A DNA stretch of 64,000 bases from Streptomyces umbrinus (GCF_030817415.1 NZ_JAUSZI010000002.1:3658001-3722000), one strand, 5' to 3'; positions 9,500-20,167 are shown, numbered from the stretch's first letter. A program made the numbers and translations. The notes: a model not told the origin generated them from the letters alone.

Positions 9500-9645
9500 G
9501 AGTGTGAGGTTACCGGTGGAGACCACTGCGGACACGTGTGCCTACTGCTTCACCCGTTCGTGTCGCCCACACAGGGCGCCGAACTGACGCCGCCTCACCA
9601 CCAATCCTGGCCGAGGACAACGACGTTCGCCTCACCGGCGTCCCG

Positions 9646-9675
9646 TTAGGGGCGCGAGGAACTGCGTGACCAGCC
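9646..9675 (+). repeat. Intergenic repeat, copy 1
   Basis: The 30-nt segment beginning TTAGGGGCGC is 27/30 identical to 47891–47920, with the common core GAACTGCG. It lies between the ftsK start and osaB stop. Sequences of this type are remembered as common in Streptomyces intergenic DNA. Confidence 0.55.
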
Positions 9676-9718
9676 CCACCGACCCGTGAGCGACACACCC
9701 GCCTCAGGCCAACGCGAC

Positions 9719-10408
9719 TCAGTTCTGCGAGGGCAGCGAAGAGGCCGCCCCGCTCCCCGTCCCCGGTTCCAACGCGTCCAGCGCCCGGCGCAACCCTGTG
9801 AGTTTGCGTTCGAGATGGGCCGCGGTGGCCACCGCTGCCGCGTCCGCCGAGTCGTCGTCGAGCTGTTTGGAGAGGGCCTCGGCCTGCTCCTCGACAGCCG
9901 CGAGCCGCGCGGAGAGTTCGGCGAGCAGTCCGGCCGGCTCCTTGGTGTCGCCGACCGCCGCCTTGCCGCCACCACCTTCGAGCTGGAGCCGCAGCAGCGC
10001 GGCCTGCTCCCGGAGTTGGCAGTTCTTCATGTAGAGCTCTACGAAGACCGAGACCTTCGCGCGCAGCACCCACGGGTCGAACGGCTTCGAGATGTAGTCC
10101 ACCGCACCCGCCGCGTATCCCCGGAAGGTGTGGTGCGGGCCGTGGTTGATCGCCGTGAGGAAGATGATCGGGATGTCCCGGGTCCGTTCTCGCCTCTTGA
10201 TGTGCGCGGCGGTTTCGAAACCGTCCATGCCCGGCATCTGGACGTCCAGCAGAATGACCGCGAAGTCGTCCGTGAGCAGTGCTTTGAGCGCTTCCTCCCC
10301 GGAAGATGCCCGAACCAGTGTCTGATCGAGCGCGGAGAGAATCGCCTCCAGCGCCAGCAGATTCTCCGGCCGGTCATCGACCAGGAGGATCTTGGCCTTC
10401 TGCACCAT
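9719..10408 (-). CDS. osaB: Response regulator OsaB
   Basis: A 229-residue response regulator. Residues 1–125 form a receiver domain with acidic pair VDD, phospho-acceptor Asp in LLDVQMPGMDG, the Thr in FLTA and Lys in SKPFD. There is no DNA-binding domain; the C-terminal ~100 residues are a helical, heptad-like stretch (LLAELSARLAAVEEQAEALS) likely to form a coiled coil. Gene order identifies it as OsaB, the partner of OsaA in S. coelicolor, where loss blocks aerial growth under high osmolarity. ATG at 10408 has GAGGAGGG eight nt upstream. It lies about 300 bases beyond osaA, a gap in which I see no gene. Confidence 0.9.
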   Translation of the reverse strand: MVQKAKILLVDDRPENLLALEAILSALDQTLVRASSGEEALKALLTDDFAVILLDVQMPGMDGFETAAHIKRRERTRDIPIIFLTAINHGPHHTFRGYAAGAVDYISKPFDPWVLRAKVSVFVELYMKNCQLREQAALLRLQLEGGGGKAAVGDTKEPAGLLAELSARLAAVEEQAEALSKQLDDDSADAAAVATAAHLERKLTGLRRALDALEPGTGSGAASSLPSQN

Positions 10409-10705
10409 GGCCCGCCCTCCTCGTCCCGGCAGTGCACCGGGCGCCGCCCCAGGGGACGACTCCCTTGCGTCGCCCGTCCTTGTGCCGGTCATGGTAGCCG
10501 CACCCCGCCTGTCGCCACACCCTGTCACCGCGATGTCACTGTGCACGTAGCAGAAACGTAGCGGGAGACCAGAAGGTTCCCCGAATCCCGGGTTTCTACA
10601 CCGCCTCGGGCACACTCAGTCAACAGCCCGGCGCGCCCGGGCCACCGCCCGAGCACCCCTGGCCACACGGCCGTTCCCGGCCGCACGATCACTCCTGCCA
10701 CCCTG

Positions 10706-13700
10706 TCACTGTCCGCTCATCCACTGCTGCATCACCGCGAGCAGATGATCGGGGTCGACCGGCTTCGTCACATAGTCGGAAGCACCCGACTCGATCGCCT
10801 TCTCCCGGTCGCCCTTCATCGCCTTCGCGGTGAGTGCGATGATCGGCAGCCCGGCGAACTGGGGCATCCGGCGGATCGCCGTCGTGGTCGCGTATCCGTC
10901 CATCTCGGGCATCATGATGTCCATCAGGACGACCGTCACATCGTCGTGCTGTTCCAGCACTTCGATGCCCTCGCGACCGTTCTCGGCGTACAGCACCGAC
11001 AGTCCGTGCTGCTCCAGGACGCTGGTGAGCGCGAACACGTTGCGGATGTCGTCGTCGACGATCAGCACCTTCTCGCCCTCGAAGCGGATGACGGCGCGCG
11101 AGTGCACGGACGTCTCCTCGCCGCCGACGGTCCAGGAATCCCGGGCCTGCGTCTGCGGCCCAGGAAGGGCGGGCAGCTGCTGGGCCGAGGGCATCGCCCT
11201 GCGACGCCGCCTGAAGAGCGCGGCGGCCCCGTTCTGTGTCTCCTGGTACGACTTGACCTCCGCGGGGGTCTCCACATGGCCCCCGTTCTCGTCGTCCGAA
11301 CCCGCCGGAAGCGCCCCGTTCTCCATGGGCGTTCCGAGTTGCGGATAGCCCTGGGGGGGCAGTTCGCTCGGGTGCAGCGGCAAATACAGCGTGAAGGTCG
11401 AGCCGCGTCCCGGTTCGCTCTGCGCGTGGATCTCGCCGCCCAGCAGTCGCGCGATCTCCCGGGAGATGGACAACCCCAGTCCCGTACCGCCGTACTTGCG
11501 GCTCGTCGTGCCGTCCGCCTGCTTGAACGCCTCGAAGATCACCCGCATCTTGCTGGCCGCGATCCCGATTCCCGTGTCCGCCACGGAGAACGCGATCAGA
11601 TCGGCGTCCGCGTCCCGGAGCGAACCCGCCTCCAGGAGCTGTTCCCGGATGGCGACCGGCACCTCCGCACCCGCGGGCCGGATGACCAGTTCGACCGCTC
11701 CGGAGTCGGTGAACTTCACCGCGTTGGAGAGCAGGTTGCGCAGCACCTGGAGGAGCCGCTGTTCGTCCGTGTGCAGCGTGGCCGGCAGTTCCGGCGAGAC
11801 CCGTACGGAGAAATCGAGGCCCTTCTCTGCTGTCAACGGACGGAAAGTGGCCTCTACGTAGTCGACGAGTTGGACCAGCGCGATACGTGTCGGCGACACG
11901 TCCATCTTGCCCGCCTCGACCTTCGACAGGTCGAGGATGTCGTTGATCAGCTGGAGCAGGTCGGACCCCGCGCCGTGGATCGTCTCGGCGAACTCGACCT
12001 GCTTCGGGGTGAGGTTGGAGTCCGCGTTGTCGGCGAGCAGCTTGGCGAGGATCAGCAGCGAGTTGAGCGGCGTACGCAGCTCATGTGACATGTTGGCGAG
12101 GAACTCGCTCTTGTAGCGCATGGAGACCGCGAGTTGCTCGGCGCGCTCCTCCAGGACCTGCCGAGCCTCCTCGATCTCGGTGTTCTTGACCTCAATGTCG
12201 CGGTTCTGCTGGGCCAGCAGTTCGGCCTTCTCCTCCAGCTCGGCGTTGGACGCCTGGAGGGCCTTCTGCCGGTTCTCCAGCTCGGCCGACCGCTCCCGCA
12301 GCTGCTCGGTCAACTCCTGCGACTGCTTGAGCAGTACCTCGGTCTTCGTGTTGACCGCGATCGTGTTGACGCTCGTCGCGATCATCTCGGCGATCTGGCT
12401 GAGGAAGTCCTTCTGGATGTGCGTGAACGAGTGGAACGACGCCAGCTCGATCACACCGAGGACAGTCCCTTCGAAGAGCACCGGCAGCACGATGACATGC
12501 GCGGGAGGCGCCTCACCGAGCCCGGAGGCGATCTTCAGATACCCCGGCGGCACGTTCTCCACGAGAATCGTCCGCCTCTCCTTGGCGGCCGTCCCGATCA
12601 GCGTCTCACCGGGCCTGAACGACGTCGGCATCGAGCCCATGGAGTACCCGTACGACCCGAGCATGCGCAGTTCGTACGAGTCGTCGTGCGCGGCGCCCAC
12701 GTCCTTGCCGTCGTCCAGCGGCATCGCCAGGAAGAACGCGCCGTGCTGGGCCGAGACCACCGGAGTCAGCTCGCTCATGATCAGCGAGGCCACGTCGGCG
12801 AGGTCGCGCCTGCCCTGCATCAGACCGGAGATCCGGGCGAGGTTGCCCTTCAGCCAGTCCTGCTCCTTGTTGGCGATGGTGGTGTCGCGGAGGTTGGCGA
12901 TCATCTTGTTGATGTAGTCCTGAAGTTCCTGGATCTCGCCGGAGGCGTCCACGTCGATCTTCAGGTTGAGGTCGCCACGGGTCACCGCGGTCGCCACGCG
13001 CGCGATGGCACGCACCTGCCGGGTGAGGTTCCCGGCCATCTCGTTCACCGACTCGGTGAGGTCGCGCCAGGTGCCGTCGACGTCGCGGACGCGCGCCTGG
13101 CCGCCCAACTGGCCCTCCGTGCCCACCTCGCGGGCGACCCGGGTGACCTCCTCGGCGAACGACGACAGCTGGTCGACCATCGTGTTGATGGTGGTCTTCA
13201 GCTCCAGGATCTCGCCGCGCGCGTCGATGTCGATCTTCTTGGTCAGGTCGCCCTTGGCGATGGCCGTGGTGACCATCGCGATGTTGCGCACCTGGCCTGT
13301 CAGGTTGGACGCCATGCCGTTCACGGACTCGGTGAGGTCCTTCCACGTACCGGACACGCCCGGTACGCGCGCCTGGCCGCCGAGGATGCCGTCCGTGCCC
13401 ACCTCGCGGGCCACCTTGGTGACCTGGTCGGCGAACGAGCTCAGCGTCTTCACCATGGTGTTGAAGGTGTCGGCGAGCTGCGCGACCTCGCCGCGCGCCT
13501 CGATCGTCACCGTCCGCGTCAGGTCGCCGTTGGCGACGGCCGCCGCGACCTGCGAGATGTTCCGCACCTGCATGGTGAGGTTGTAGGCCATCAGGTTGAC
13601 GTTGTCGCTCAGGTCCTTCCAGATGCCCGTGACCCCGGGCACCCGCGCCTGGCCGCCCAACTGGCCCTCGGTGCCCACCTCGCGGGCCACCCTGGTCACC

Positions 13701-16192
13701 TGCTCGGCGAACGACGACAGCTGGTCGACCATCGTGTTGACGGTCGTGACCAGTTCGAGGATCTCGCCCTTGGCGTCGACGGTGATCTTCTTGGACAGGT
13801 CGCCCATGGCGACCGCGGTCGTGACCTCGGCGATGTTGCGCACCTGGATGGTCAGGTTGTTCGCCATGAAGTTCACGGACTGCGTGAGGTCCTTCCAGGT
13901 GCCGGAGACACCCTGCACCTCGGCCTGTCCGCCGAGGATGCCCTCCGTACCCACCTCGCGGGCCACCCGCGTGACCTGCTCGGCGAAGTTCGAGAGCTGG
14001 TCCACCATCGTGTTGAGGGTGTTCTTCAGCTCCAGGATCTCGCCGCGCGCGTCCACGTCGATCTTCTGCGACAGGTCACCGCGGGCCACCGCCGTCGCGA
14101 CCTGCGCGATGTTGCGCACCTGGGCCGTGAGGTTGCCGGCCATGCCGTTCACGGAGTCGGTCAGGTCACGCCAGACACCGGCGACGCCGGGCACCTGCGC
14201 CTGACCGCCCAGCCGGCCGTCCGTGCCCACCTCGCGGGCCACCCTGGTCACCTGCTCGGCGAAGGCACTGAGCTGGTCGACCATCGTGTTGATGGTGTTC
14301 TTGAGCTCCAGGATCTCGCCGCGCGCGTCGACCTCGATCTTCTGCGACAGGTCACCCCGGGCGACCGCCGTCGTCACCTGCGCGATCTGCCGCACCTGGG
14401 ACGTCAGGTTGCCCGCCATGAAGTTGACGGAGTCGGTGAGGTCCTTCCACGTGCCGGACACACCGTCCACGCGTGCCTGGCCGCCCAGCCGGCCCTCCGT
14501 GCCCACGTCACGCGCCATCCGCGTCACCTGGTCGGCGAAGGACGACAGCTGGTCCACCATCGTGTTCACGGTGTTCTTCAGCGCGAGCATCTCGCCGGAG
14601 ACGTCCACGGTGACCTTCTGCGACAGATCGCCATTGGCCACCGCCGTCGTCACCTGCGCGATGTTCCTCACCTGTCCGGTGAGATTCCGGAACGCCGTGT
14701 TGACGGAGTCCGTGAGGTCCTTCCACGTACCGGCCGCGCCCGGCACCGCCGCCTGACCGCCCAGCTCACCCTCGACACCGACCTCCCGCGCCACGCGGGT
14801 CACCTCGGCACCGAAGCTCGACAGCTGGTCGACCATCGTGTTGACGGTGTTCTTCAGCTCCAGCATCTCGCCGGCGACCTCGACGCTGACCTTCTGCGAG
14901 AGGTCACCGTTGGCCACCGCCGTCGTCACCGCGGCGATGTCCCGCACCTGAGTGGTGAGGTTCCGGAAGACCGTGTTCACCGAATCGGTGAGGTCCTTCC
15001 ACGTTCCCGCCGCGCCCGGCACGTTCGCCTGCCCGCCGAGCCGCCCCTCGCCGCCGACCTCGTTGGCCACGCGGGTGACCTCATCCGCGAACGTACGCAG
15101 CGTCTCGGTCATCTGGTTGATCGTCTCGGCGAGCTGCGCGACCTCGCCGCGCGCCGACACGGTGACCTTCTGCGACAGGTCGCCGTTGGCCACCGCTGTC
15201 GTCACCTGGGCAATCCCGCGCACCTGCGCGGTCAGATTGCCGGCCATAAGATTCACCGAATCGGTGAGGTCTTTCCACACACCCGCCACACCCGGCACCT
15301 GCGCCTGGCCGCCGAGCTCGCCCTCGGTGCCCACCTCGCGCGCGACTCGCGTCACCTCGGAGGAGAAAGAGGACAGCTGATCCACCATCGTGTTGACGGT
15401 GTTCTTGAGCTCCAGCATCTCGCCGGCCACGTGAACCGTGACCTTCCGGGACAAGTCACCCTTGGCGACCGCCGTGGTCACGAGCGCGATGTCCCGCACC
15501 TGAGCCGTCAGCCGGTACGCCATGGTGTTGACCGAATCCGTGAGGTCCTTCCACGAACCGGACATTCCACGCACCCGCGCCTGCCCGCCCAGCTTGCCCT
15601 CGGTGCCCACCTCGCTGGCCACGCGCGTGACCTCGTCGGTGAACGTCGACAGCTGGTCGACCAGGTTGTTGACCGTGCGTCCGACCTTCAGGAACTCCCC
15701 GCGCAGCGGATGCCCGTTCCCGTCCGCGGCCTGCGCCCGCAGCTCCATACGCGGCGACAGATCACCCTCCGCCACGGCGGACAGCACCCGTCCGACCTCG
15801 GAAACGGGCCGTACGAGGTCGTCGACCAGCGCGTTGGAGTTGTCGATCGCGGTGGCCCAGGAACCCTCGCAAGCGCCCGACTCCAGCCGCTCCGTCAACT
15901 TGCCCTCGCGGCCGACCATGCGCCGCACGCGCGCCAGCTCGCCCGTCAGATGCAGATTCCGGTCGGCCACTTCATTGAAAACCGCCGCAATCTCGGACAT
16001 CACGCCATCGCCCGAGACCGTGAGCCGCTTACGGAAGTTGCCGTCCCGCATCGACACCAGGGCCGCCAGCAGTCTGTTCAGGGCAGCCGTGTCCACGTCG
16101 GTGGTGCCATTGCGTGGTTTGCGCTGGTTACTCAGGGACTGTCCGCCTTTCGCGCGCGTTTTAGTGCCCCGCGTCGCTGCGCCAGACTCCAC
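10706..16192 (-). CDS. osaA: Hybrid histidine kinase OsaA with HAMP array
   Basis: A 1828-residue soluble hybrid sensor kinase with no membrane helix. Order: N-terminal ~175 residues with a divergent HAMP-like unit; ten tandem 92-residue HAMP repeats (about 187–1106); a GAF domain (about 1114–1277); a coiled coil; HisKA with the H-box [11 protein letters not shown] near 1370; HATPase with N-box [14 protein letters not shown] and [13 protein letters not shown]; and a C-terminal receiver with [12 protein letters not shown]. The array resembles osmosensing Nik1-type fungal kinases. GTG at 16192 has GGGAGG six nt upstream; an ATG 27 nt earlier lacks a site. It probably signals through its own receiver and osaB, downstream. 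S. coelicolor OsaA is tied to osmoadaptation and antibiotic production. Confidence 0.92.
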   Translation of the reverse strand: MESGAATRGTKTRAKGGQSLSNQRKPRNGTTDVDTAALNRLLAALVSMRDGNFRKRLTVSGDGVMSEIAAVFNEVADRNLHLTGELARVRRMVGREGKLTERLESGACEGSWATAIDNSNALVDDLVRPVSEVGRVLSAVAEGDLSPRMELRAQAADGNGHPLRGEFLKVGRTVNNLVDQLSTFTDEVTRVASEVGTEGKLGGQARVRGMSGSWKDLTDSVNTMAYRLTAQVRDIALVTTAVAKGDLSRKVTVHVAGEMLELKNTVNTMVDQLSSFSSEVTRVAREVGTEGELGGQAQVPGVAGVWKDLTDSVNLMAGNLTAQVRGIAQVTTAVANGDLSQKVTVSARGEVAQLAETINQMTETLRTFADEVTRVANEVGGEGRLGGQANVPGAAGTWKDLTDSVNTVFRNLTTQVRDIAAVTTAVANGDLSQKVSVEVAGEMLELKNTVNTMVDQLSSFGAEVTRVAREVGVEGELGGQAAVPGAAGTWKDLTDSVNTAFRNLTGQVRNIAQVTTAVANGDLSQKVTVDVSGEMLALKNTVNTMVDQLSSFADQVTRMARDVGTEGRLGGQARVDGVSGTWKDLTDSVNFMAGNLTSQVRQIAQVTTAVARGDLSQKIEVDARGEILELKNTINTMVDQLSAFAEQVTRVAREVGTDGRLGGQAQVPGVAGVWRDLTDSVNGMAGNLTAQVRNIAQVATAVARGDLSQKIDVDARGEILELKNTLNTMVDQLSNFAEQVTRVAREVGTEGILGGQAEVQGVSGTWKDLTQSVNFMANNLTIQVRNIAEVTTAVAMGDLSKKITVDAKGEILELVTTVNTMVDQLSSFAEQVTRVAREVGTEGQLGGQARVPGVTGIWKDLSDNVNLMAYNLTMQVRNISQVAAAVANGDLTRTVTIEARGEVAQLADTFNTMVKTLSSFADQVTKVAREVGTDGILGGQARVPGVSGTWKDLTESVNGMASNLTGQVRNIAMVTTAIAKGDLTKKIDIDARGEILELKTTINTMVDQLSSFAEEVTRVAREVGTEGQLGGQARVRDVDGTWRDLTESVNEMAGNLTRQVRAIARVATAVTRGDLNLKIDVDASGEIQELQDYINKMIANLRDTTIANKEQDWLKGNLARISGLMQGRRDLADVASLIMSELTPVVSAQHGAFFLAMPLDDGKDVGAAHDDSYELRMLGSYGYSMGSMPTSFRPGETLIGTAAKERRTILVENVPPGYLKIASGLGEAPPAHVIVLPVLFEGTVLGVIELASFHSFTHIQKDFLSQIAEMIATSVNTIAVNTKTEVLLKQSQELTEQLRERSAELENRQKALQASNAELEEKAELLAQQNRDIEVKNTEIEEARQVLEERAEQLAVSMRYKSEFLANMSHELRTPLNSLLILAKLLADNADSNLTPKQVEFAETIHGAGSDLLQLINDILDLSKVEAGKMDVSPTRIALVQLVDYVEATFRPLTAEKGLDFSVRVSPELPATLHTDEQRLLQVLRNLLSNAVKFTDSGAVELVIRPAGAEVPVAIREQLLEAGSLRDADADLIAFSVADTGIGIAASKMRVIFEAFKQADGTTSRKYGGTGLGLSISREIARLLGGEIHAQSEPGRGSTFTLYLPLHPSELPPQGYPQLGTPMENGALPAGSDDENGGHVETPAEVKSYQETQNGAAALFRRRRRAMPSAQQLPALPGPQTQARDSWTVGGEETSVHSRAVIRFEGEKVLIVDDDIRNVFALTSVLEQHGLSVLYAENGREGIEVLEQHDDVTVVLMDIMMPEMDGYATTTAIRRMPQFAGLPIIALTAKAMKGDREKAIESGASDYVTKPVDPDHLLAVMQQWMSGQ
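12875..15634 (-). repeat. Ten tandem 276-bp repeats coding HAMP units in osaA
   Basis: Each unit starts with a form of [12 protein letters not shown], continues with [33 protein letters not shown] and ends [11 protein letters not shown]. Unit length is 92 codons throughout. Nucleotide identity between neighbours is high, so recombination-driven copy changes and assembly collapse are both plausible. Confidence 0.9.
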
Positions 16193-16513
16193 TGTGTCCC
16201 TCCCGCAAGGGTCGACCATTTACTGCTCGGCGTACTCGGGTACTACTGCTCGGCGTACTGGAAGGCACTCTGCCTGCCCGGACCTTCTCTAGGAGCTTGC
16301 CCAGTGTTTCACCATGGCTGAACCAGGCCATAACAGTTCGGCAGCTTCGCACATGGTCCGCACACACGCTCCGGAGTGGAAACAGTGGTGACCGGCATCC
16401 GCATGGACGGCGAAGGTAAGTAACCTTGCATGCGGCTGTCCAGCCACGCCGGTCCTTCCGGCCTGGGCGGTGGCACGAGCACGAGCGGGCAGGCATCGGA
16501 GGGGCACCGCACC
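16193..16513. promoter_or_regulatory. Divergent osaA/osaC promoter region
   Basis: A 321-bp gap between divergent starts. It contains the exact 16-bp direct repeat TACTGCTCGGCGTACT at 16221–16236 and 16244–16259 (23-bp period), a GGGTAC hexamer at 16238–16243 between the copies, and GGAGGGG before osaC. The S. coelicolor osaC gene is reported to depend on sigma B, whose −10 is GGGTAC-like, but no good −35 is at the right distance here. Confidence 0.45.
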
Positions 16514-19261
16514 ATGACCACCGAACTGCATCCTGGGGGACCGCCCCAGGATCCCCGGCCGACGGGGAACCAGCCCCTGCCCCGGCAGGAGCGGGTCGGC
16601 CACGCAGCGCTGCCCTCCGACAACCGGACAAGGAGTTCTGTGATCACCGCGCGCGCGGCCGCCAGCTTCGATCCTGTCGGGCGGTCCGTCGCGACCGCTC
16701 GGTCCTTCGTCCGTGACACCCTCCAGGGTTGGGGCTTCGCCGACATCGTCGACGACGCCGTGGTCCTCACCAGCGAGCTTGTCACCAATGCCGTGGTGCA
16801 CGCGGGCACGTCCGCCGACGTCCTGTGCCTGCGCAGCGACGAGGGCGTACGGATCGAGGTGGGGGACCGCTACCCGGAACGTGAGATTCCACTCCAGGCG
16901 GCCGCCATCAACATGGGCAGCCCCGACCGCGAGGGCGGCCGCGGCCTGCAGCTCTGCGCCGCCCTGGCCGGCCGCTGGGGCGTCGAGTACACGCCCACGC
17001 ACAAGCAGGTCTGGTTCCAGCTGGAGCTCCCGGAACGCTCGGTGGGCACCCGCACGGCCGGCCCCGCCCTCCCGGCCAACCTCCTCCCGCTCGCCGACGG
17101 CCGCGTGCGCGTGGCGGTCATCCAGATCGACCGCACCGGCGCCATCAACGCCTGGAACGAGGACGCGGAGGAGCTGTTCGGGTACGCGGCCGAACAGGTC
17201 ATCGGCAAGCCCCTCACCGACCTCGCGGCCTGGCCGCACACACCCGGCACCAGCACCGGCATCGTCGAGGCACTCCAACTCTCCCGCTGGGAGGGCAGCT
17301 ACGGCCTCCGCGCCGCCAACGGCCGTGTGACGCCCGTCTACGCCTCGCATCTGCGCGTCCGGGACACCGGCGGCGAACCCTCGACGGTCTGCCTTCTCGT
17401 ACGCGACCACGAACGCGCCGTCCTGCAGACCCCGTTGCGCGTCAACGCATCAGACACGACCACCAGTTCGGAGGGCCAGGCGTCGGACCCCTTCGAGGTC
17501 TTCATCGGCTCGCCGGCCCCCGACGACCTGGACGGCCTCCTCCAGCGCACAGTGGAACGCGCCCGCGACATGCTCGACGGCGACTCTGCCTTCCTCCTCC
17601 TGGCGACCGACGACGAAACGGAGTTGGAGGTCCGCGCCTCCACCGGCCTCCCCTCCGCCCGCCAGCGCTTCGCCCGCGTCCCCGTGGAAGCGGGCCCGGG
17701 TCGCTACGGCTCGGCCCGTATGCCCGCCGTACACGAGGACCTGACGGTCGTTCCGGGCGCCGTACCGCTGCTCAGTGGCACGGGCATGCGCTCGGTCGTC
17801 ACGGTCCCCCTCAAGGTCGAGGGCCGCCTCACCGGTTCACTCGGCGTCGCGGCCGAGGCCCAGGGGCGGTATTCGAACGAGGAGGCCCTGCGCCTACAGT
17901 TCGCCGCCGACCGCATCGCGCTCGCCGTGGAGTCGGCGCGCCTGGGCGAGCTGGAGCGCCTGCGCCGCGGCTCCCTGTCCTTCCTCGTCGAGGCCTCGGA
18001 CCTCCTCGCGGGCACGCTGGACCGCGACCAGACACTGGCCCTGATGGCCCAGATGACGGTCCCGACCCTGGCCACCTGGTGCGCCGTCTACACGATCGCC
18101 GACCAGGCATCGGATCCGTATCTTTCGTACGTCCTGCACGAGGACGAGGAGCGCATCGACGGTCTCAAGGCCCTCCTGTCGAAGATCGCCCCTCCGGACC
18201 CCGTCCCGACTCCGGGCGCCCGCGTCTGGGGCGCTCCCGCGGAGGCGGCCCACCAGGCCGCCCTGCGCACCTCCATGCGCAGCCTCGGCCTCGGCGAGCC
18301 CGCCACCGTGAGCTCCGGCATCGGTACGACGCTGCAGACGGCCGCAGCGGTCGGCGGCGAGACGGTCGTGCTCCCCCTGGTGGCCCGCAACCGCGTCATC
18401 GGCATGCTGACGCTCGGCAAGCCGTCGGACGAACACTTCCGCCAGGAAATCCTGGAACTCGCCGAGGACTTGAGCCGCAGGGCCGCCCTGGCCCTCGACA
18501 ACGCCCGCCTGTACTCGGAGCGCACGGCCATCAGCCAGTCCCTCCAGCGCAGCCTCCTGCCCCCGGAACTCCCCCAGATCGAAGGCGTCGAGGTCGAGGT
18601 CATCTACCGCGCGGCGGGCGAGGGCAACGAGGTCGGCGGTGACTTCTACGACCTCTTCCCCATCCGCGACGGCGCCTACGGCTTCGCCATCGGAGACGTC
18701 TGCGGTACGGGCCCGGAGGCGGCCGCCGTCACAGGCCTAGCCCGGCACGCGCTGCGGCTGCTCGCCCGCGAGGGCTTCGGCGGCCCGGCGGTCCTGGAGC
18801 GCCTGAACTCCGCGATCCTCGACGAAGGCGCCCGCAGCCGCTTCCTGACGCTCCTGTACGGGGAGTTGTGGCCCCAGGAGGACGGCTCGGCGCTCCTCAA
18901 GGTCGTCTGCGCCGGTCACCCGCTCCCGCTGCGCCTCCGCCAGGACGGCACGGTCGAACCGGCCGCCGAACCCCAGCCGCTGCTCGGCGTGATGGAGGAC
19001 CTGGAGCTGTACGAGCAGACGATCACGCTCGACCCGGGCGACGTCCTGCTGTGCGTGACTGACGGCGTCACCGAACGCCGAGAGGGCACCCGCATGTTGG
19101 GCGACGACGGCCTCACCGACGTCCTCACCACCTGCACAGGCCTCACGGCCGGAGCCGTGGCCGCCCGCATCATGCGCGCGGTGGAACGCTTCGCGTCGGA
19201 CGCCCCGTCAGACGACATGGCCATTCTCGCGATGCGCGTTCCCGGCCTCCAGAACGACTGA
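16514..19261 (+). CDS. osaC: Multidomain anti-sigma regulator/phosphatase OsaC
   Basis: A 915-residue regulator. Order: RsbW-like HATPase (about 45–175; N-box ELVTNAVVHAG, G-box REGGRGLQL), a PAS domain (about 195–300), two GAF domains (about 325–475 and 500–650) and a SpoIIE/PP2C phosphatase (about 665–915) with metal motifs GGDFYDLF, IGDVCGTGPEAA and SDDMAILAMR. In S. coelicolor OsaC binds sigma B and resets the osmotic stress response. The kinase-like and phosphatase halves suggest combined control of an anti-anti-sigma factor or direct sigma binding. ATG at 16514 is preceded by GGAGGGG; the 28 upstream in-frame codons lack support. Divergent from osaA. Confidence 0.92.
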   Translation: MTTELHPGGPPQDPRPTGNQPLPRQERVGHAALPSDNRTRSSVITARAAASFDPVGRSVATARSFVRDTLQGWGFADIVDDAVVLTSELVTNAVVHAGTSADVLCLRSDEGVRIEVGDRYPEREIPLQAAAINMGSPDREGGRGLQLCAALAGRWGVEYTPTHKQVWFQLELPERSVGTRTAGPALPANLLPLADGRVRVAVIQIDRTGAINAWNEDAEELFGYAAEQVIGKPLTDLAAWPHTPGTSTGIVEALQLSRWEGSYGLRAANGRVTPVYASHLRVRDTGGEPSTVCLLVRDHERAVLQTPLRVNASDTTTSSEGQASDPFEVFIGSPAPDDLDGLLQRTVERARDMLDGDSAFLLLATDDETELEVRASTGLPSARQRFARVPVEAGPGRYGSARMPAVHEDLTVVPGAVPLLSGTGMRSVVTVPLKVEGRLTGSLGVAAEAQGRYSNEEALRLQFAADRIALAVESARLGELERLRRGSLSFLVEASDLLAGTLDRDQTLALMAQMTVPTLATWCAVYTIADQASDPYLSYVLHEDEERIDGLKALLSKIAPPDPVPTPGARVWGAPAEAAHQAALRTSMRSLGLGEPATVSSGIGTTLQTAAAVGGETVVLPLVARNRVIGMLTLGKPSDEHFRQEILELAEDLSRRAALALDNARLYSERTAISQSLQRSLLPPELPQIEGVEVEVIYRAAGEGNEVGGDFYDLFPIRDGAYGFAIGDVCGTGPEAAAVTGLARHALRLLAREGFGGPAVLERLNSAILDEGARSRFLTLLYGELWPQEDGSALLKVVCAGHPLPLRLRQDGTVEPAAEPQPLLGVMEDLELYEQTITLDPGDVLLCVTDGVTERREGTRMLGDDGLTDVLTTCTGLTAGAVAARIMRAVERFASDAPSDDMAILAMRVPGLQND

Positions 19262-19294
19262 ACCCGGCCCGGAGGAACCGGTCCCGGACACACG

Positions 19295-19328
19295 AAAGGC
19301 CTCCGCCCACAAGGGCGGAGGCCTTTTT
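19295..19328 (+). terminator. Rho-independent terminator after osaC
   Basis: AAAGGCCTCCGCCC pairs with GGGCGGAGGCCTTT around ACAA and is followed by a T run. It sits 34 nt after the osaC stop and could also end the minus-strand tRNA transcript. Confidence 0.9.
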
Positions 19329-19333
19329 GTCTG

Positions 19334-19406
19334 AGCCCCCCAACGGAATCGAACCGTTGACCTTCTCCTTACCATGGAGACGCTCTGCCGACTGAGCTAG
19401 GGGGGC
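19334..19406 (-). tRNA. tRNA-Thr (anticodon GGT)
   Basis: A 73-nt cloverleaf: acceptor GCCCCCC/GGGGGGC, D-arm with AGCTCAGTCGGCAGAGC, anticodon arm TCTCC-ATGGTAA-GGAGA with GGT at positions 34–36, and T-arm with GGTTCGATTCC. CCA is not encoded. It reads ACC and ACU threonine codons. Confidence 0.95.
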
Positions 19407-19489
19407 CAGTTGCTTTTCGAGGTCTCCCTCGCGGCAACGGAATAGATCATACCCCGAACGGCGGCGTGCTCCCAACCCTGTTCGAGCGC

Positions 19490-20167
19490 CTAGAAGGCGG
19501 GCTGCAGGAGCCCACCGAGGGCGTTGCACGCGGACACCATCCGCTGAATATCCCGCTTGGTCAGCGACGCGTCGACAGGCAGAGCCAGCGTCTCGTCGGC
19601 GGCCCGCTCGGTCTCCGGCAGACACACGTCCCGCCGGAACACGGGCATCCGGTGCACGGGCGTCTTCACCGGCACCCGGCACTCGACACCCTTGGCCCGC
19701 ACGGCCCGCGCGAAGGCGTCCCGGTCCGGCCGCCCGTTCCCCGGCACCCGCACGACGTACTGCTGGTACGTGTGTCCGATGCCGCGCACCGGCGTCCGCA
19801 CACCCCTCAACCGCCCGTCGAGGTACGCCGCATGCGCCCGGCGCTCCTCGATCTCGCCGTACGGGGCCTCGGACTCTCCCTGCTCCAGCACGAGCAGCCC
19901 GTGCCGCTGTCCGACGTCCCGGAGCCGCGCGATATCCGCGGGCCGGCCGAAGCGGTGTACGGCGACGACAGCGACCGTCCGCGGACCGACAGCCGCGTTC
20001 ACCTCGGTGGCATCCAGGCAGTACGTGGCCGCGTCTATGTCGGCGAAGACCGGCATCGCACCGGCCTGGATCACGGCCTCGGCGACCTCGACGTTGCCGA
20101 ACGCCGGCACGATGACCTCGTCACCGATTCCCACGCCCGCGGCCCGGAGCATTGCAGCAGTACCCAT
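19490..20167 (-). CDS. Degenerate DegT/DnrJ/EryC1-type aminotransferase
   Basis: A 225-residue relative of PLP-dependent sugar aminotransferases (full members are about 370–400). Family segments are GIGDEVIVPAFGNVEVAEA, the VHRFGRPADI block, and the C-terminal half (HTYQQYVVR, GVECRVPVKTPVHRMP, ALPVDASLTKRDI). The N-terminal ~50 residues are absent, and LVLEQGESEAPYGEIEERR shows an internal deletion of roughly 80–90 residues that normally carry the SFxxxK PLP lysine. So it should not catalyse transamination. ATG at 20167 is uncertain: no ribosome site is clear, and in-frame sequence to a TTG at 20215 also resembles the family. It follows the rRNA operon terminator on the same strand. Confidence 0.65.
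   Translation of the reverse strand: MGTAAMLRAAGVGIGDEVIVPAFGNVEVAEAVIQAGAMPVFADIDAATYCLDATEVNAAVGPRTVAVVAVHRFGRPADIARLRDVGQRHGLLVLEQGESEAPYGEIEERRAHAAYLDGRLRGVRTPVRGIGHTYQQYVVRVPGNGRPDRDAFARAVRAKGVECRVPVKTPVHRMPVFRRDVCLPETERAADETLALPVDASLTKRDIQRMVSACNALGGLLQPAF

Noticed and set aside
12875..15634. CRISPR-like regular repeats
   Set aside because: Period is 276 bp, in frame, with HAMP-coding content; there are no unique spacers.
16238..16243. Sigma B promoter for osaC at GGGTAC
   Set aside because: No GNNT −35 found 14–16 nt upstream, so the match is not strong enough to call as a promoter.
12134..16321. A 1395-codon open frame on the plus strand opposite osaA
   Set aside because: It mirrors the repeats of osaA, is rich in Arg/His/Asp as expected from the antisense of GC-biased codons, and has no domain or ribosome-site support.
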